A stretch of DNA of 55,000 bases from assembly GCF_024721315.2 (NCBI RefSeq), contig NZ_JANFAK020000046.1, forward strand, positions 1 to 55,000, written 5' to 3'. The position numbers and the translations under genes are program-made. Below the pieces are notes generated by a model that saw nothing but the letters and a program-made list of their open reading frames with translations, was not told the origin of the DNA and ran no database searches. Shown piece after piece: positions 42,049-50,751 of the stretch (its first letter is position 1; each line of letters starts with the position of its first letter). The DNA comes from Streptomyces sp. Isolate_45 (GTDB lineage Bacteria > Actinomycetota > Actinomycetes > Streptomycetales > Streptomycetaceae).

Positions 42049-43527
42049 GTGAACGAAACCACCGTACGCACGCCCTCCGCACCCCCCACCGCACCATCCG
42101 CCCCACCCACCTCCGGCGCCGCCACCGCACCCGACCCGTCGGCCCCGTCGGCACTGCGCCCGCTGGGACTGTTCACCGTGCTCCTGGGCGCGGCCCTCCC
42201 GCTGATCGACTTCTTCATCGTCAACGTGGCCCTGCCCGCCATCGACGCCGACCTCGCCGCCGGACCGGCCCTGCTGGAACTGGTCGTGGGCGGCTACGGC
42301 GTCGCCTACGCCGTCCTGCTGGTCCTCGGCGGTCGCCTCGGTGACACGGCCGGTCGGCGCCGGCTCTTCCTCCTCGGCATGGCCGCCTTCGGGATCACCT
42401 CCCTGGCCTGCGGACTGGCGCCCACCGCCTGGACGCTCGTCGGCGCGCGGGTGGCGCAGGGAGCCGCGGCCGCGCTGATGCTGCCGCAGGTCCTCGCCAC
42501 CATCCAGGCCACCACCAGGGGCCCGCGCCGGGCCCGGGCGATGAGCCTCTACGGGGCCACCGCCGGACTGTCGATGGTCGCCGGACAGATCCTCGGCGGC
42601 GTCCTCGTCGCCGCCGACCTGGCCGGCACGGGATGGCGGGCCGTCTTCCTGGTCAACATCCCCTTCGTGCTCCTCGGCCTGATCCTCGCCGTCCGTGCCG
42701 TCCCGGAGACCCGCTCGCCCCGCCCCGCCTCCGTCGACGTTCCCGGCACCCTGCTGCTCGCCGTGTCCCTGGTGTCCCTGCTCCTGCCGCTCACCGAGGG
42801 CCGGGCCGCCGGCTGGCCGTTGTGGACCGTACTGTCCCTCGCGGCCTTCCCGTTCGCGGCCACGGCCTTCTACCTCACCGAGCGCCGCGCCGACCGGCTC
42901 GGTCGCACCCCGCTCGTCCCACCGAGCCTGCTGCGGCTCGACTCGCTGCGCCGCGGCCTGGTGATGGTGGTGCCGTTCTCGATCGGCTTCAGCGGGTTCA
43001 TGTTCGTGATGGCGGTGGCCCTGCAACAGGGCCTGGCGATGGGGCCCGTACGGGCCGGGCTCGCGCTCGTACCGATGGCCCTGACATTCTTCGCCGCCTC
43101 CCTCGCCGGACCGCGGCTCATCGGACGCTTCGGCAGCCGGGTCGTCACCGCGGGCGGCGTCCTCCAGGCCCTCGGCATCCTCCTGCTGCTCGTCGAACTC
43201 CGACAGGGCTGGCCCGGCGTCGGGCTCGCCGCGCTCGCCCCCGGCGTCGCCGTCGCCGGCCTGGGCCAGGGCCTCCAACTGCCCGTCCTGATCCGCATGG
43301 TGCTGTCCGACGTACCGGCCGACCGGGCGGGGGTGGGCGGCGGTGTCATGGTCACCACCCAGCAGTCGGCACTGGCCCTGGGCGTCGCGACCCTGGGCAG
43401 CCTCTTCCTCGCGCTGACCGCCTCCCTGGGGATGCGCGACGCCCTCCTGCTCACCCTCCTCGTCCAACTGGGCCTGATCGCCTTGACCACCCTCCTCAGC
43501 CTGCGCCTGCCGCGCGTGATGAACTGA
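42049..43527 (+). CDS. MFS multidrug exporter (EmrB/QacA, DHA2 family)
   Basis: A 492-residue transporter with about 14 helices. After a Pro/Ala-rich N terminus come ALPLIDFFIVNVALPAIDAD (motif D1), LGGRLGDTAGRRRLFLLG (motif A), GARVAQGAAAALMLPQVLAT (motif B) and GLSMVAGQILGGVLVAADLA (motif C, antiporter). It should export drugs in exchange for protons. The GTG at 42049 follows the twin operator by about 27 bases, so binding there would block transcription or initiation. It is divergent from the MmyB-type regulator and convergent with the FAD oxidoreductase gene. Confidence 0.92.
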   Translation: MNETTVRTPSAPPTAPSAPPTSGAATAPDPSAPSALRPLGLFTVLLGAALPLIDFFIVNVALPAIDADLAAGPALLELVVGGYGVAYAVLLVLGGRLGDTAGRRRLFLLGMAAFGITSLACGLAPTAWTLVGARVAQGAAAALMLPQVLATIQATTRGPRRARAMSLYGATAGLSMVAGQILGGVLVAADLAGTGWRAVFLVNIPFVLLGLILAVRAVPETRSPRPASVDVPGTLLLAVSLVSLLLPLTEGRAAGWPLWTVLSLAAFPFAATAFYLTERRADRLGRTPLVPPSLLRLDSLRRGLVMVVPFSIGFSGFMFVMAVALQQGLAMGPVRAGLALVPMALTFFAASLAGPRLIGRFGSRVVTAGGVLQALGILLLLVELRQGWPGVGLAALAPGVAVAGLGQGLQLPVLIRMVLSDVPADRAGVGGGVMVTTQQSALALGVATLGSLFLALTASLGMRDALLLTLLVQLGLIALTTLLSLRLPRVMN

Positions 43528-43545
43528 GCCGTGGGCGCACGACCG

Positions 43546-44916
43546 TCACGGGGCGATGTTCTGGTTGAGGTGGAAGAGGTTCCCCGGGTCGTACCGCCGC
43601 TTGACCTCGACGAGGCGGTCGTAGTTGCCCTTGTAGTTGACCCGGATCCGGTCCTGGTCGTCGCCGGCCATGAAGTTGACGTAGCCGCCCTCCTGCGAAT
43701 GCGGTGCGGTGGCCGCGTAGTAGTCGCGCACCCAGGCGGTGTTGGCCTCGTTGTCGGCCGGGTCGGGCCACATCCCCGCGATGACCGTCGCGAAGGAGGC
43801 GTCCCGGTAGGCGAACGCGGTGGCATCCGGCGCCACCCGGTGACAGGCACCGTTGATGGGATAGATGTGCACGGTCGAGTTCACCACCGGCACGCCCGGC
43901 CCGTACCGCAGGTGGGCCTCGATCGCCTCGTCGGTCAGCTCGGTGACGAAGTTCGCCTTCCAGTAGTGCTGGAGTCCGGGCGGCACGAGGGCGTCGAAGG
44001 CGGAGTTCAACGCCGGGTAGGGCATGGGGCCGACGTGCTCGGCGACCAACGGGGCGATCTCGTGGAAGGGACGCAGGGCGGCCTCGCCCTCGTCGATCGG
44101 CCCCGCCCAACAGGCCACGACCAGGATGAACGGCTCGCCGTGCCGGTCCTGCGGGATGAACGGCAACGGCGGCGCGATCTGGAAGGCCGGGAACGCCCCC
44201 AACTGCTCGGGCGCGTCGGCGATCAGCTCGCGGAACGCCCGCAGGACGGCGCCGGCGTCCTTCAGCTCGAAGAGCATCGGCCCCCCGTAGACGTCCCGGA
44301 CGGGCGCGAGCCGGAACTCGAACGACGTCACCGCCCCGAAGTTGCCGCCACCGCCGCGCAGGGCCCAGAACAGGTCCGGGTGCTGCTCCTCGTCGACGAC
44401 GAGGAGCTCGCCGTCCGCGGTCACCACGTCCGCCGACACCAGGTTGTCGCAGCTCAGGCCGAGCCCGCGCGCGAGGTGGCCGATGCCGCCGCCCAGGGTC
44501 AACCCGCCGACGCCCGTGGTGGAGATGATCCCGCCGGTCGTGGCCAGGCCGAAGGCGTGCGTCGCCGCGTTGAAATCACCCCAGGTCGCTCCGCCCTCGG
44601 CCCGCGCGGTGCCGCGCGCGGGTTCCACCCGTACCCCGCGCATCCCGGACAGGTCGGCGACCACGCCCCCGTCGCAGGTGCCGAAGCCGGGCACGCTGTG
44701 CGCGCCGCCCCGGACCGCCAGGTCGAGGTCGTTCTCGCGGGCGAAACCCACCGCGGCCATCACGTCGCCGGCGTTGACGCAGCGCACGACGACGGCCGGC
44801 CTCCTGTCGATCATGGCGTTGTGGACCGTGCGCGCCTCGTCGTAGGCCCCGTCCTGCGGCGTGACGACCTCACCGCGTACCTGCTCGCGCAGGTGGTCGA
44901 TCGTGGGCTTGCCCAT
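43546..44916 (-). CDS. Berberine-bridge-type FAD-linked oxidoreductase
   Basis: A 456-residue flavoprotein: an FAD_binding_4 (PCMH-type) domain with His73 in RGGAHSVPGFGTCDGG as the likely covalent FAD site, GGGIGHLARGLGLSCDNLVS, and the C-terminal BBE domain (RVNYKGNYDRLVEVKRRYDP, then NLFHLNQNI). The second covalent Cys of bicovalent relatives is absent (EGGATWGDFNAATHAFG). It oxidises alcohols, sugars or secondary metabolites using O2. GAGGAG lies 8 bases before ATG 44916. It is convergent with the exporter and may belong to the same detoxification unit. Confidence 0.9.
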   Translation of the reverse strand: MGKPTIDHLREQVRGEVVTPQDGAYDEARTVHNAMIDRRPAVVVRCVNAGDVMAAVGFARENDLDLAVRGGAHSVPGFGTCDGGVVADLSGMRGVRVEPARGTARAEGGATWGDFNAATHAFGLATTGGIISTTGVGGLTLGGGIGHLARGLGLSCDNLVSADVVTADGELLVVDEEQHPDLFWALRGGGGNFGAVTSFEFRLAPVRDVYGGPMLFELKDAGAVLRAFRELIADAPEQLGAFPAFQIAPPLPFIPQDRHGEPFILVVACWAGPIDEGEAALRPFHEIAPLVAEHVGPMPYPALNSAFDALVPPGLQHYWKANFVTELTDEAIEAHLRYGPGVPVVNSTVHIYPINGACHRVAPDATAFAYRDASFATVIAGMWPDPADNEANTAWVRDYYAATAPHSQEGGYVNFMAGDDQDRIRVNYKGNYDRLVEVKRRYDPGNLFHLNQNIAP

Positions 44917-45417
44917 GGCACCGCTCCTCGTGGCCTGCCCCCGCGGTACGCGCGGGGGGAAACCGCCTCGGTGGCAGCGCGACGGCACGGTGGGACCGCC
45001 CCCGGAGGACACCGCTGCCGCCTGCCACTGGAGCGGGCCTCATTTCACGCTACGCCGATGAGCCGGAGCCTCAACCCGAGCCCGCGGACCCTGGGGCCTG
45101 TCGTCACACTCCCGTCTGCCTCACGACGTCCGGCACGCGCTCCCGCCGCACCGGGCGGAAGCCCGAGCACGTCCGGTACACGGGCTTCCGCCCGGCACGC
45201 CGGGAGCACGCACCGACCGCCGCGAGGCCGCCTTCGGGGCGACGACGGGGGTTCGACGACGGCCCCTGGCCCGGAGCGGGCACCGAGCCCACTGCCGGAT
45301 CCGCCGGATCTGCCGGATCGTTTCTCCAGTGTGACGGCCGGCCCATCGGAGTGAGGCCCGCGCGCGTTCTCCCCGCCTCGGACCGCCCGCGGCGTCCGGT
45401 CCGCCCACCATGGCCCC
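44917..45417. other. Non-coding stretch with a large hairpin element
   Basis: A 501-bp gap. Reading frames across it are lopsided and have no family match. Its centre holds the strong inverted repeat described separately (45120-45217). The left part carries the promoter of the FAD oxidoreductase, the right part that of the DUF4360 gene. An additional repeat, GCCGGATC followed by CGCCGGATCTGCCGGATCG (45293-45320), lies 100 bases before the DUF4360 start. Confidence 0.5.
45120..45217. repeat. Long imperfect inverted repeat (REP/MITE-like)
   Basis: A perfect 15-bp stem, CCGGGCGGAAGCCCG (45151-45165) with CGGGCTTCCGCCCGG (45181-45195), surrounds a 15-base loop. Outside it the arms continue imperfectly (GCTCCCGCCGCA against CACGCCGGGAGC). 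The overall cruciform-sized element sits in a gene gap and looks like a dispersed Streptomyces repeat rather than a terminator, being over 200 bp from either gene end. Confidence 0.55.
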
Positions 45418-46077
45418 GTGATCACATCGCTCCGCGTAGCGCTCAGCGCCGCCGCCGTGACCGGAACCCTGCTCAGCCTCGGCATCGCCCCGACGGCCGG
45501 CGCCTCCTCGGGCATCGCGCCCCCGGACCGGGTGACGGTGGACGTCGCCACCGTCAACGGATCGGGCTGCCGCCCGGGCAGCGCCGCCGTGGCCGTCGCC
45601 GACGACAACTCCGCCTTCACGGTCACCTACAGTGAGTACGTCGCCTCCGCGGGCGGGAACAGCACCGCGACCGACGGCCGCAAGAACTGTCTCCTCTCCC
45701 TGAACGTCCACGTCCCGCAGGGCTACACCTACGCGGTCGCCCAGGTCGACTACCGCGGCTTCGGCAGCCTGCAGCGGGGCGCGACCGGCACGCAGAAGGC
45801 CAGCTACTACTTCCAGGGCATGAAGCAGACCGAGTACCGCACGCACACGTTCCGCGGCGCGCTCAACGACAACTGGCAGGCCACCGACACCACCGGCATC
45901 GAGGCGCTCGTCTTCGCCCCCTGCGGCGAACTGCGCAACTTCAACATCAACACCGAGCTGCGCGCCGCGGTCGGGACCTCCGACGCGAGCAGGACCAGCT
46001 ACATGGCCCTCGACTCCACCGACGGCAGCATCAACAGCGTCTACCACTTCCAGTGGAAGAAGTGCCCGGTCCGCTGA
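45418..46077 (+). CDS. Secreted DUF4360 protein
   Basis: A 219-residue exported protein. The signal peptide is MITSLRVALSAAAVTGTLLS to a probable cut after AGA near residue 29. The mature part matches DUF4360: VATVNGSGCRPGSAAVAVAD, FTVTYSEYVASAG, RKNCLLSLNVHVPQGYTYAV, and QWKKCP at the end, with four conserved cysteines. Function is unknown; family members are extracellular proteins of actinobacteria and fungi. The GTG at 45418 begins the signal peptide. Confidence 0.88.
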   Translation: MITSLRVALSAAAVTGTLLSLGIAPTAGASSGIAPPDRVTVDVATVNGSGCRPGSAAVAVADDNSAFTVTYSEYVASAGGNSTATDGRKNCLLSLNVHVPQGYTYAVAQVDYRGFGSLQRGATGTQKASYYFQGMKQTEYRTHTFRGALNDNWQATDTTGIEALVFAPCGELRNFNINTELRAAVGTSDASRTSYMALDSTDGSINSVYHFQWKKCPVR

Positions 46078-46112
46078 ACCGACTCGCCGAACCGACCGGC
46101 TGAACCGACCGG

Positions 46113-46146
46113 CGGCCCGCCCGGTGCACGAGCACCGGGCGGGCCG
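46113..46146. terminator. Bidirectional terminator between DUF4360 and the serine hydrolase
   Basis: Perfect 15-bp stem CGGCCCGCCCGGTGC / GCACCGGGCGGGCCG with a 4-base loop (ACGA), midway between the ends of two convergent genes. Confidence 0.9.
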
Positions 46147-46166
46147 TTCCCGTTCCCGTTCCGGGG

Positions 46167-47369
46167 TCAGTGGCGGCGCAGCAGGGCGCAGACGAAGTCC
46201 TCCTGGACCTCGCGGATCCGCTCGATCAGTTCGGGCTTGTAGGTGAGCGAGGCCTGCGCGGTGACCGTGAAGGTGAGGGAGCGACGCCCGTCCGCCGTGG
46301 CCGCCGCGAGCTGGGTGTAGCCCGCGGTGTTCCCCGTGTGGCCGTACACCACCCCGCACCGGGTCGTGTACCGGTAGATCGCCAGGCCCGCGTCGGTGCG
46401 TCCGGGTCCGGGAGGCTGCGAGAGCCCGCCGGGCAGGAACGTGAACTGCCGGCGCCGGGTCCGCTCCGAGACCAGTTCGCCGCCCGCGTACGCCCGGATG
46501 AACTCCGTCAGGTCCTGCGGGGTCGAGACGATGCCCCCCGAAGCCCAGGCGCCGGAAGCGCCGATGGCCTCGCTGACGTCCTGCGGCTCCTCGGGCGGTT
46601 CGACGACGTAGCCGTGCAGGAACGGGACGGGCAGCCGGTAGCCGCCGGGCAGGCTCGTCCGCTCCAGGCCGAGGGGCTCGTACACCAGGTCCCGCAGCAG
46701 GTCCTCGTAGCGGCGTCCGGTGACGGCCTCGGCCATGAGGGCGACGGCGATGTTGTCGGAGTTGGAGTACTGGTAGCGGCTACCGGGAGGGAACGCGAGG
46801 TCCTGCCCGGCGACGAAGCCCAACAGTCGGCGCGAGTCGAACCGGTGCCGGGGGTCCGCGGAGACGATCTCGCGGAACTCGGCGGAGGCCGAGTAGTCGG
46901 GCAGACCGCTGGTGTGGTTGAGGAGTTGACGGAGCGTCACCGCGTGCCAGGCCTCGGGCTGCCGGGGGAGCACCTTGCCGATCGTGTCGTCGAGGCGCAG
47001 CCGGCCGCGGTCGACGAGCTGGAGGGCCACCGCCCCGCTGAAGGCCTTGGCGACGCTGGCGATCCGCATGTGGTCGGACGGCGCGGGCCTGCGCCCGCTC
47101 TCCAGGTCGGCCACCCCCGCCCGGTACACCTCGGTACGGTCGCCGTCCTTGAGGACGGCGATGGCTCCGGGCGGCCCACCGGGACTGTTCACCAGCTCCT
47201 GGAGTTCCTTGCGCAGGGCCGCCGACCCCCGGCCGCCCGGATCGCGGTCGGTGCCCGCGTACGCCGGCGGTACGAGGACGCCGGCGGCGGCCGCGCACAT
47301 CAGGGCGGTCGCGAGGAGGCGCCGCGCGGGGCGGACCCGGTTGCCGGCGGGGTTCGACCGTGGGGACAT
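46167..47369 (-). CDS. Secreted serine hydrolase (class C beta-lactamase / DD-peptidase type)
   Basis: A 400-residue exported protein with a signal (RRLLATALMCAAAAGVLVPP) and a beta-lactamase fold. Motifs are complete: SxxK as Ser105-Val-Ala-Lys108 in IASVAKAFSG, YxN in YQYSNSDNIAVA near residue 200, and HxG in YGHTGNTAGY. These are typical of D-alanyl-D-alanine carboxypeptidases and related esterases; real beta-lactamase activity is not implied. ATG 47369 is preceded by GGAGG. It is divergent from the DoxX gene, with tandem repeats in between. Confidence 0.9.
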   Translation of the reverse strand: MSPRSNPAGNRVRPARRLLATALMCAAAAGVLVPPAYAGTDRDPGGRGSAALRKELQELVNSPGGPPGAIAVLKDGDRTEVYRAGVADLESGRRPAPSDHMRIASVAKAFSGAVALQLVDRGRLRLDDTIGKVLPRQPEAWHAVTLRQLLNHTSGLPDYSASAEFREIVSADPRHRFDSRRLLGFVAGQDLAFPPGSRYQYSNSDNIAVALMAEAVTGRRYEDLLRDLVYEPLGLERTSLPGGYRLPVPFLHGYVVEPPEEPQDVSEAIGASGAWASGGIVSTPQDLTEFIRAYAGGELVSERTRRRQFTFLPGGLSQPPGPGRTDAGLAIYRYTTRCGVVYGHTGNTAGYTQLAAATADGRRSLTFTVTAQASLTYKPELIERIREVQEDFVCALLRRH

Positions 47370-47490
47370 GGAGGTACCTCCGGGTTGGGGACGGGTGCCC
47401 GGTCACGATGGCAGGGCCCCGGCGCGGCCGGTCGGCGACACGGCCGCGCGCCCGTGCGCGGTGCTCCATCCGGACCCGTACCGCCCGGCC

Positions 47491-47528
47491 ACGACCGTAT
47501 GGCGGATCCACGACCGTATGGCGGATCC
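47491..47528. repeat. Two perfect 19-bp tandem repeats in a divergent promoter region
   Basis: ACGACCGTATGGCGGATCC occurs twice without a gap (47491-47509 and 47510-47528), followed by a partial third copy. The repeats lie between the divergent serine hydrolase and doxX genes, 87 bases before the latter, where an activator or repressor site would be expected. Confidence 0.7.
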
Positions 47529-47614
47529 ACGGCCGGATCCGGGGGAGCCGGCGCCCGGGGGGATACGCATGTCCCGTACGGCTTCGTGAACGGCACCGAC
47601 CCGGAGGTTCATCC

Positions 47615-48130
47615 ATGACCCGCATCAACCGACGTGACCTGGCCCTGCTGGCGCTGCGGACGGGCACCGGGGCGGTGCTGATGGCGCACGGCACGCAGAA
47701 GCTGTTCGGCTGGTTCGGTGGCGCCGGCCTGGACGGCACGGCGGCCGGGATGGAACACATGGGCTTCACGCCCGGCCGGCGGAGCGCCGTCGCCGCCGCG
47801 CTCGGCGAGGCCGGGGGCGGCGCCCTGCTGGTGCTGGGCCTGGCCACTCCGGCTGCGGGAGCGGCGGCCGCCGGCGCCATGGCCGGCGCGGTGGCCGTGC
47901 ACGCGCCCGCCGGGTTCTTCGCCCAGGAGGGCGGCTACGAGTACCCCGCGTTCCTGGGGTTCACGGCGGCCGCCGTGGGCCTCGCGGGGGCGGGCCGGTA
48001 CTCCGTCGACCACGCCACCGGCCACACCTTCGACCGGCCCTGGACCCTGGCCCTCGCCTTCGCGGGCAGCGCCCTCGCGGCCGCCGCGGTGCTCACGAAG
48101 CGGGCCAAGGAGCGGGCGTCCGCCGAGTAG
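47615..48130 (+). CDS. DoxX family membrane protein
   Basis: A 171-residue protein with four predicted membrane helices and the DoxX pattern: LRTGTGAVLMAHGTQKLFGW, GLDGTAAGMEHMGFTPGRRS, and ALGEAGGGALLVLGLATPA. DoxX-like proteins of actinobacteria are linked to membrane redox and oxidative-stress complexes; the exact activity here is unknown. GGAGG lies 8 bases before ATG 47615. It is convergent with the secreted peptidase gene. Confidence 0.9.
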   Translation: MTRINRRDLALLALRTGTGAVLMAHGTQKLFGWFGGAGLDGTAAGMEHMGFTPGRRSAVAAALGEAGGGALLVLGLATPAAGAAAAGAMAGAVAVHAPAGFFAQEGGYEYPAFLGFTAAAVGLAGAGRYSVDHATGHTFDRPWTLALAFAGSALAAAAVLTKRAKERASAE

Positions 48131-48133
48131 CGG

Positions 48134-48186
48134 GGCCCGCGGGACGGTCGGAGGGCACCGGTGGTGCGCAACGCGTCCCGCGGGCC
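48134..48186. terminator. Bidirectional terminator after doxX
   Basis: Perfect 13-bp stem GGCCCGCGGGACG / CGTCCCGCGGGCC whose long loop itself folds (GCACC-GGTGGTGC), in the 64-base gap between convergent genes. Confidence 0.7.
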
Positions 48187-48194
48187 GGGGAGGG

Positions 48195-49766
48195 CTACTT
48201 GCAGACGGTGCCGTCCACCGGAGCGGTGCCGTCCAGCAGGAAGGTGTCGATCACCTTGGTGGCGCAGGCGTTGGTGCCGTACGTGCCGTGACCCTCGCCC
48301 TGCACCGTCAGGTTCACGCCGACGCCCTTGCCGAGCGCGTCGGCCATCCGCTTCGCGCCCTCGACCGGGGTGGCCGGGTCACCGGCGTTGCCGACGACCA
48401 GGATCGGCGTCGCGCCCGCCGCGTCGACCACCGGCTTGTCCGTCGTGCCGCGCACCGGCCACTCGGCGCAGCCGAGCAGACCCTCCACCATGTCCGGCCC
48501 GAACACCGGGGACGCCGCGCGGAACGCGGGCTCCTGGGCCTTGGTCTCCTCGACCGTGTGGCGGCGGCTGGTGTCGGCGCAGTTGATCGCCATGTTCGCG
48601 GCGTGCATGTTGCTGTAGCGGCCGTCCTCACCGCGCCCGTTGTAGCCGTCCGCGATGGCCAGCAGCATGTTGCCCGTGCCGTTCTGCATCACCTCGCCGA
48701 GGCCCTGGACGAGGTACTCCCAGCCCTCCTTGTCGTAGAGGGTGGCGACGATGCCGGTGAGGGCGAGCTCCGAGGTCAGCTTGCGGCCGTCCTCGGTCGA
48801 GGCGGGCTTGGTCTTCAGCTTCTCCAGCATGGCGGCGATCCGCTTGTTGCCCTCGGCGTCGCTCGGCCCGGTCGGGCAGTTGGCCGTGTACTTGTCCCGG
48901 CAGTACTTCATGGCGTGGTCCAGGGCCAGCTGGAAGCCCTTGGCCTGGCCGAGGGCTCCCTGCACCTCGTCGGCGGTGGGGTCGACGACGGCGTCCAGCA
49001 CGGTGCGGCCGACGTTCCCCGGGAACAGGTGGGCGTAGACGCCGCCCAGCTGGGTGCCGTAGGAGATGCCGAAGTAGTTCAGCTTCTGGTCGCCGAGCAC
49101 CTGCCGCAACAGGTCCATGTCGCGGGCCGCGTTGACGGTACCCACGTGGGGGAGGACCTTCGCGGAGTTCTTCTTGCAGGCCTCGGTGAACGTGCGCACG
49201 TCCGTCAGCGGGTCCGCGCTGTCGACCGCCTGGTCCAGGGTCTTGTCGTCCAGGCAGGTGATCCCGGCGCTGTTGCCCACCCCGCGCGGGTCGAAGCTGA
49301 CCAGGTCGTAGGCCGCGTTCAGCTTCTTGTACTCGCTCGCGGCGCCCGGGAGCGTCTCGACGCCCGAGCCGCCCGGCCCGCCGAAGTTGTAGACCAGCGA
49401 GCCGACGCGCTTGCCCGCGTCCGTGGCCTTCTTGCGGATCAGCGCGACGTCCAGGGTTTCGCCGTCCGGCTTGGCGTAGTCGAGGGGCGCCTTCATCGTG
49501 GCGCACTCCCAGCCGCTGCCGGGGGCCTTGCCGCCGCCCTGCGCGGCGGACGGCGCCGGGCACTTCTGCCAGTCGGGCTTCTGCCCGGTCAGCGCCGCGG
49601 GCAGGACGGCCGGCTTGGCCTCGGCACTCGCCGCGGCCGAGGTCGACGGCTTCGGGTCGGCCTTGTCCTTCGCCTCCCCGCCGCAGGCCGCGAGGGCGGG
49701 CACGGCCAGCAGGGCGGCGGTGGCGAGGGCCGCCGCTCGGGCGGGGCGGCGTATGAGGTGGGCCAT
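48195..49766 (-). CDS. Secreted tripeptidyl-aminopeptidase-like alpha/beta hydrolase (lipoprotein)
   Basis: A 523-residue exported hydrolase. A lipoprotein signal ends in VPALAAC (Cys28). The alpha/beta-hydrolase core shows the nucleophile in FGISYGTQLGG, the oxyanion region YNFGGPGGSGVE, the acid in VVGNAGDPATPVEGA and the catalytic His in QGEGHGTYGTNACAT. A TAP-like C-terminal domain carries conserved Cys (LLGCAEWPVRG, and the final VCK). Homologues (SlpD/SlpE, Tap) trim tripeptides from secreted proteins. AGGAG precedes ATG 49766 by eight bases. Confidence 0.93.
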   Translation of the reverse strand: MAHLIRRPARAAALATAALLAVPALAACGGEAKDKADPKPSTSAAASAEAKPAVLPAALTGQKPDWQKCPAPSAAQGGGKAPGSGWECATMKAPLDYAKPDGETLDVALIRKKATDAGKRVGSLVYNFGGPGGSGVETLPGAASEYKKLNAAYDLVSFDPRGVGNSAGITCLDDKTLDQAVDSADPLTDVRTFTEACKKNSAKVLPHVGTVNAARDMDLLRQVLGDQKLNYFGISYGTQLGGVYAHLFPGNVGRTVLDAVVDPTADEVQGALGQAKGFQLALDHAMKYCRDKYTANCPTGPSDAEGNKRIAAMLEKLKTKPASTEDGRKLTSELALTGIVATLYDKEGWEYLVQGLGEVMQNGTGNMLLAIADGYNGRGEDGRYSNMHAANMAINCADTSRRHTVEETKAQEPAFRAASPVFGPDMVEGLLGCAEWPVRGTTDKPVVDAAGATPILVVGNAGDPATPVEGAKRMADALGKGVGVNLTVQGEGHGTYGTNACATKVIDTFLLDGTAPVDGTVCK

Positions 49767-50147
49767 GGTGGTGCTCCTGGGCGAAGGGTCCTGGTGAGGT
49801 AAGCAGACGATAAGCGCTACCGGCCGACCTCCGGACCACCGAACGGCCCACTCCGGTTCGCCGGACACCCACCGGCCGGTCGAACGGTGTCGTGACGTAC
49901 GCGGTGACGTCCCGTTGACAGTGCGCCCGGCCGCGTGCGACAAAGACATTGAGGCCGTGTTCGGCCGAAGTGCCCCTCTCGCCCTGACCGTCTTCGCTTC
50001 GATGTGACGTTCACCTCGCGACCTGCCCGCCCCCGCGCTGCGCTCCGGAGCGAGGCCGCTCGGCGCGAACCCCGCCGTCCCCGGTCGCGAAGACGTCAAA
50101 AACCCGGCACACCACCGCATATGTGAACGGACGGCCCACCCTTGACG
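49767..50147. promoter_or_regulatory. Divergent non-coding region
   Basis: A 381-bp gap between divergent genes. A perfect -35 hexamer TTGACA lies at 49915-49920 on the plus strand, but only a weak -10 follows. A small hairpin GGCCGTGTTCGGCC is at 49952-49965. The short reading frames across it look random. Nothing else is seen. Confidence 0.35.
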
Positions 50148-50681
50148 ATGATTCCCGGATCCCGCGTACCCGGTCGGACCTGGACCGTCCGGTTGATCGG
50201 TCACGGCGACCACAGCGTCTCCGTCACCTGCAGCGTCGAGGCCTGCCGGATGCCGCCCCGGTCCAAGGACACCGGCGCCATGCGACGCTTCGCCGCCGAG
50301 CACGCCCGCGCGCACGCCCGCCTCGCGACCGTGCGCCCGAACGCCGCGTGCGCCTGCGGAGCTGCCGAATGCGCCTACCACGAGGGCAGCAGGGCCTCCT
50401 GCGCGGGCACCCCGCTGCTCGTCCTCGTCCACAATCCGGCCGTGGGACAGGTGTGGACCCTCGCGGAGGTCTGCCAGTCCTGCGCGCCCCTGATCGGCAA
50501 CCTCTCCGTCCTCGGCCGCGCACAACGCCCCGCCGCCGCAGGGGCCCCGGTCGCCGCCCCGGCCGTCGCCCAGCAGTCCCGTACGGCGGTTCCCGGCGGG
50601 TTCTCCTCGCCGCAGGCCGCCCCCGAAGCCTCGCCCGCCCGTCGCCGGCCCCAACGCGGCGGCCCCCGGCGCGCACGCTGA
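50148..50681 (+). CDS. Cys/His-rich hypothetical protein
   Basis: A 177-residue protein of unknown function. The N-terminal 110 residues hold paired cysteines and histidines (VTCSVEACRMPP, EHARAHARLA, ACACGAAECAYHEG, VCQSCAPL), a likely zinc-binding fold; the remaining 65 residues are a low-complexity Ala/Pro/Arg tail. No signal peptide. Similar proteins are common in Streptomyces but uncharacterised. I chose ATG 50148 over the TTG two codons earlier. The ribosome site is weak. Confidence 0.7.
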   Translation: MIPGSRVPGRTWTVRLIGHGDHSVSVTCSVEACRMPPRSKDTGAMRRFAAEHARAHARLATVRPNAACACGAAECAYHEGSRASCAGTPLLVLVHNPAVGQVWTLAEVCQSCAPLIGNLSVLGRAQRPAAAGAPVAAPAVAQQSRTAVPGGFSSPQAAPEASPARRRPQRGGPRRAR

Positions 50682-50751
50682 CATCAGCGGCCCCGCCCGC
50701 GCCCGATGCCCGCCGCGACCAGCCAGGATGACCGGCTGTTATCGTGCGGGG

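Noticed and set aside
45104..45346. Minus-strand reading frame across the hairpin region as a transposase remnant
   Set aside because: The translation has no DDE or other transposase motif, and its odd composition is explained by the inverted repeat.
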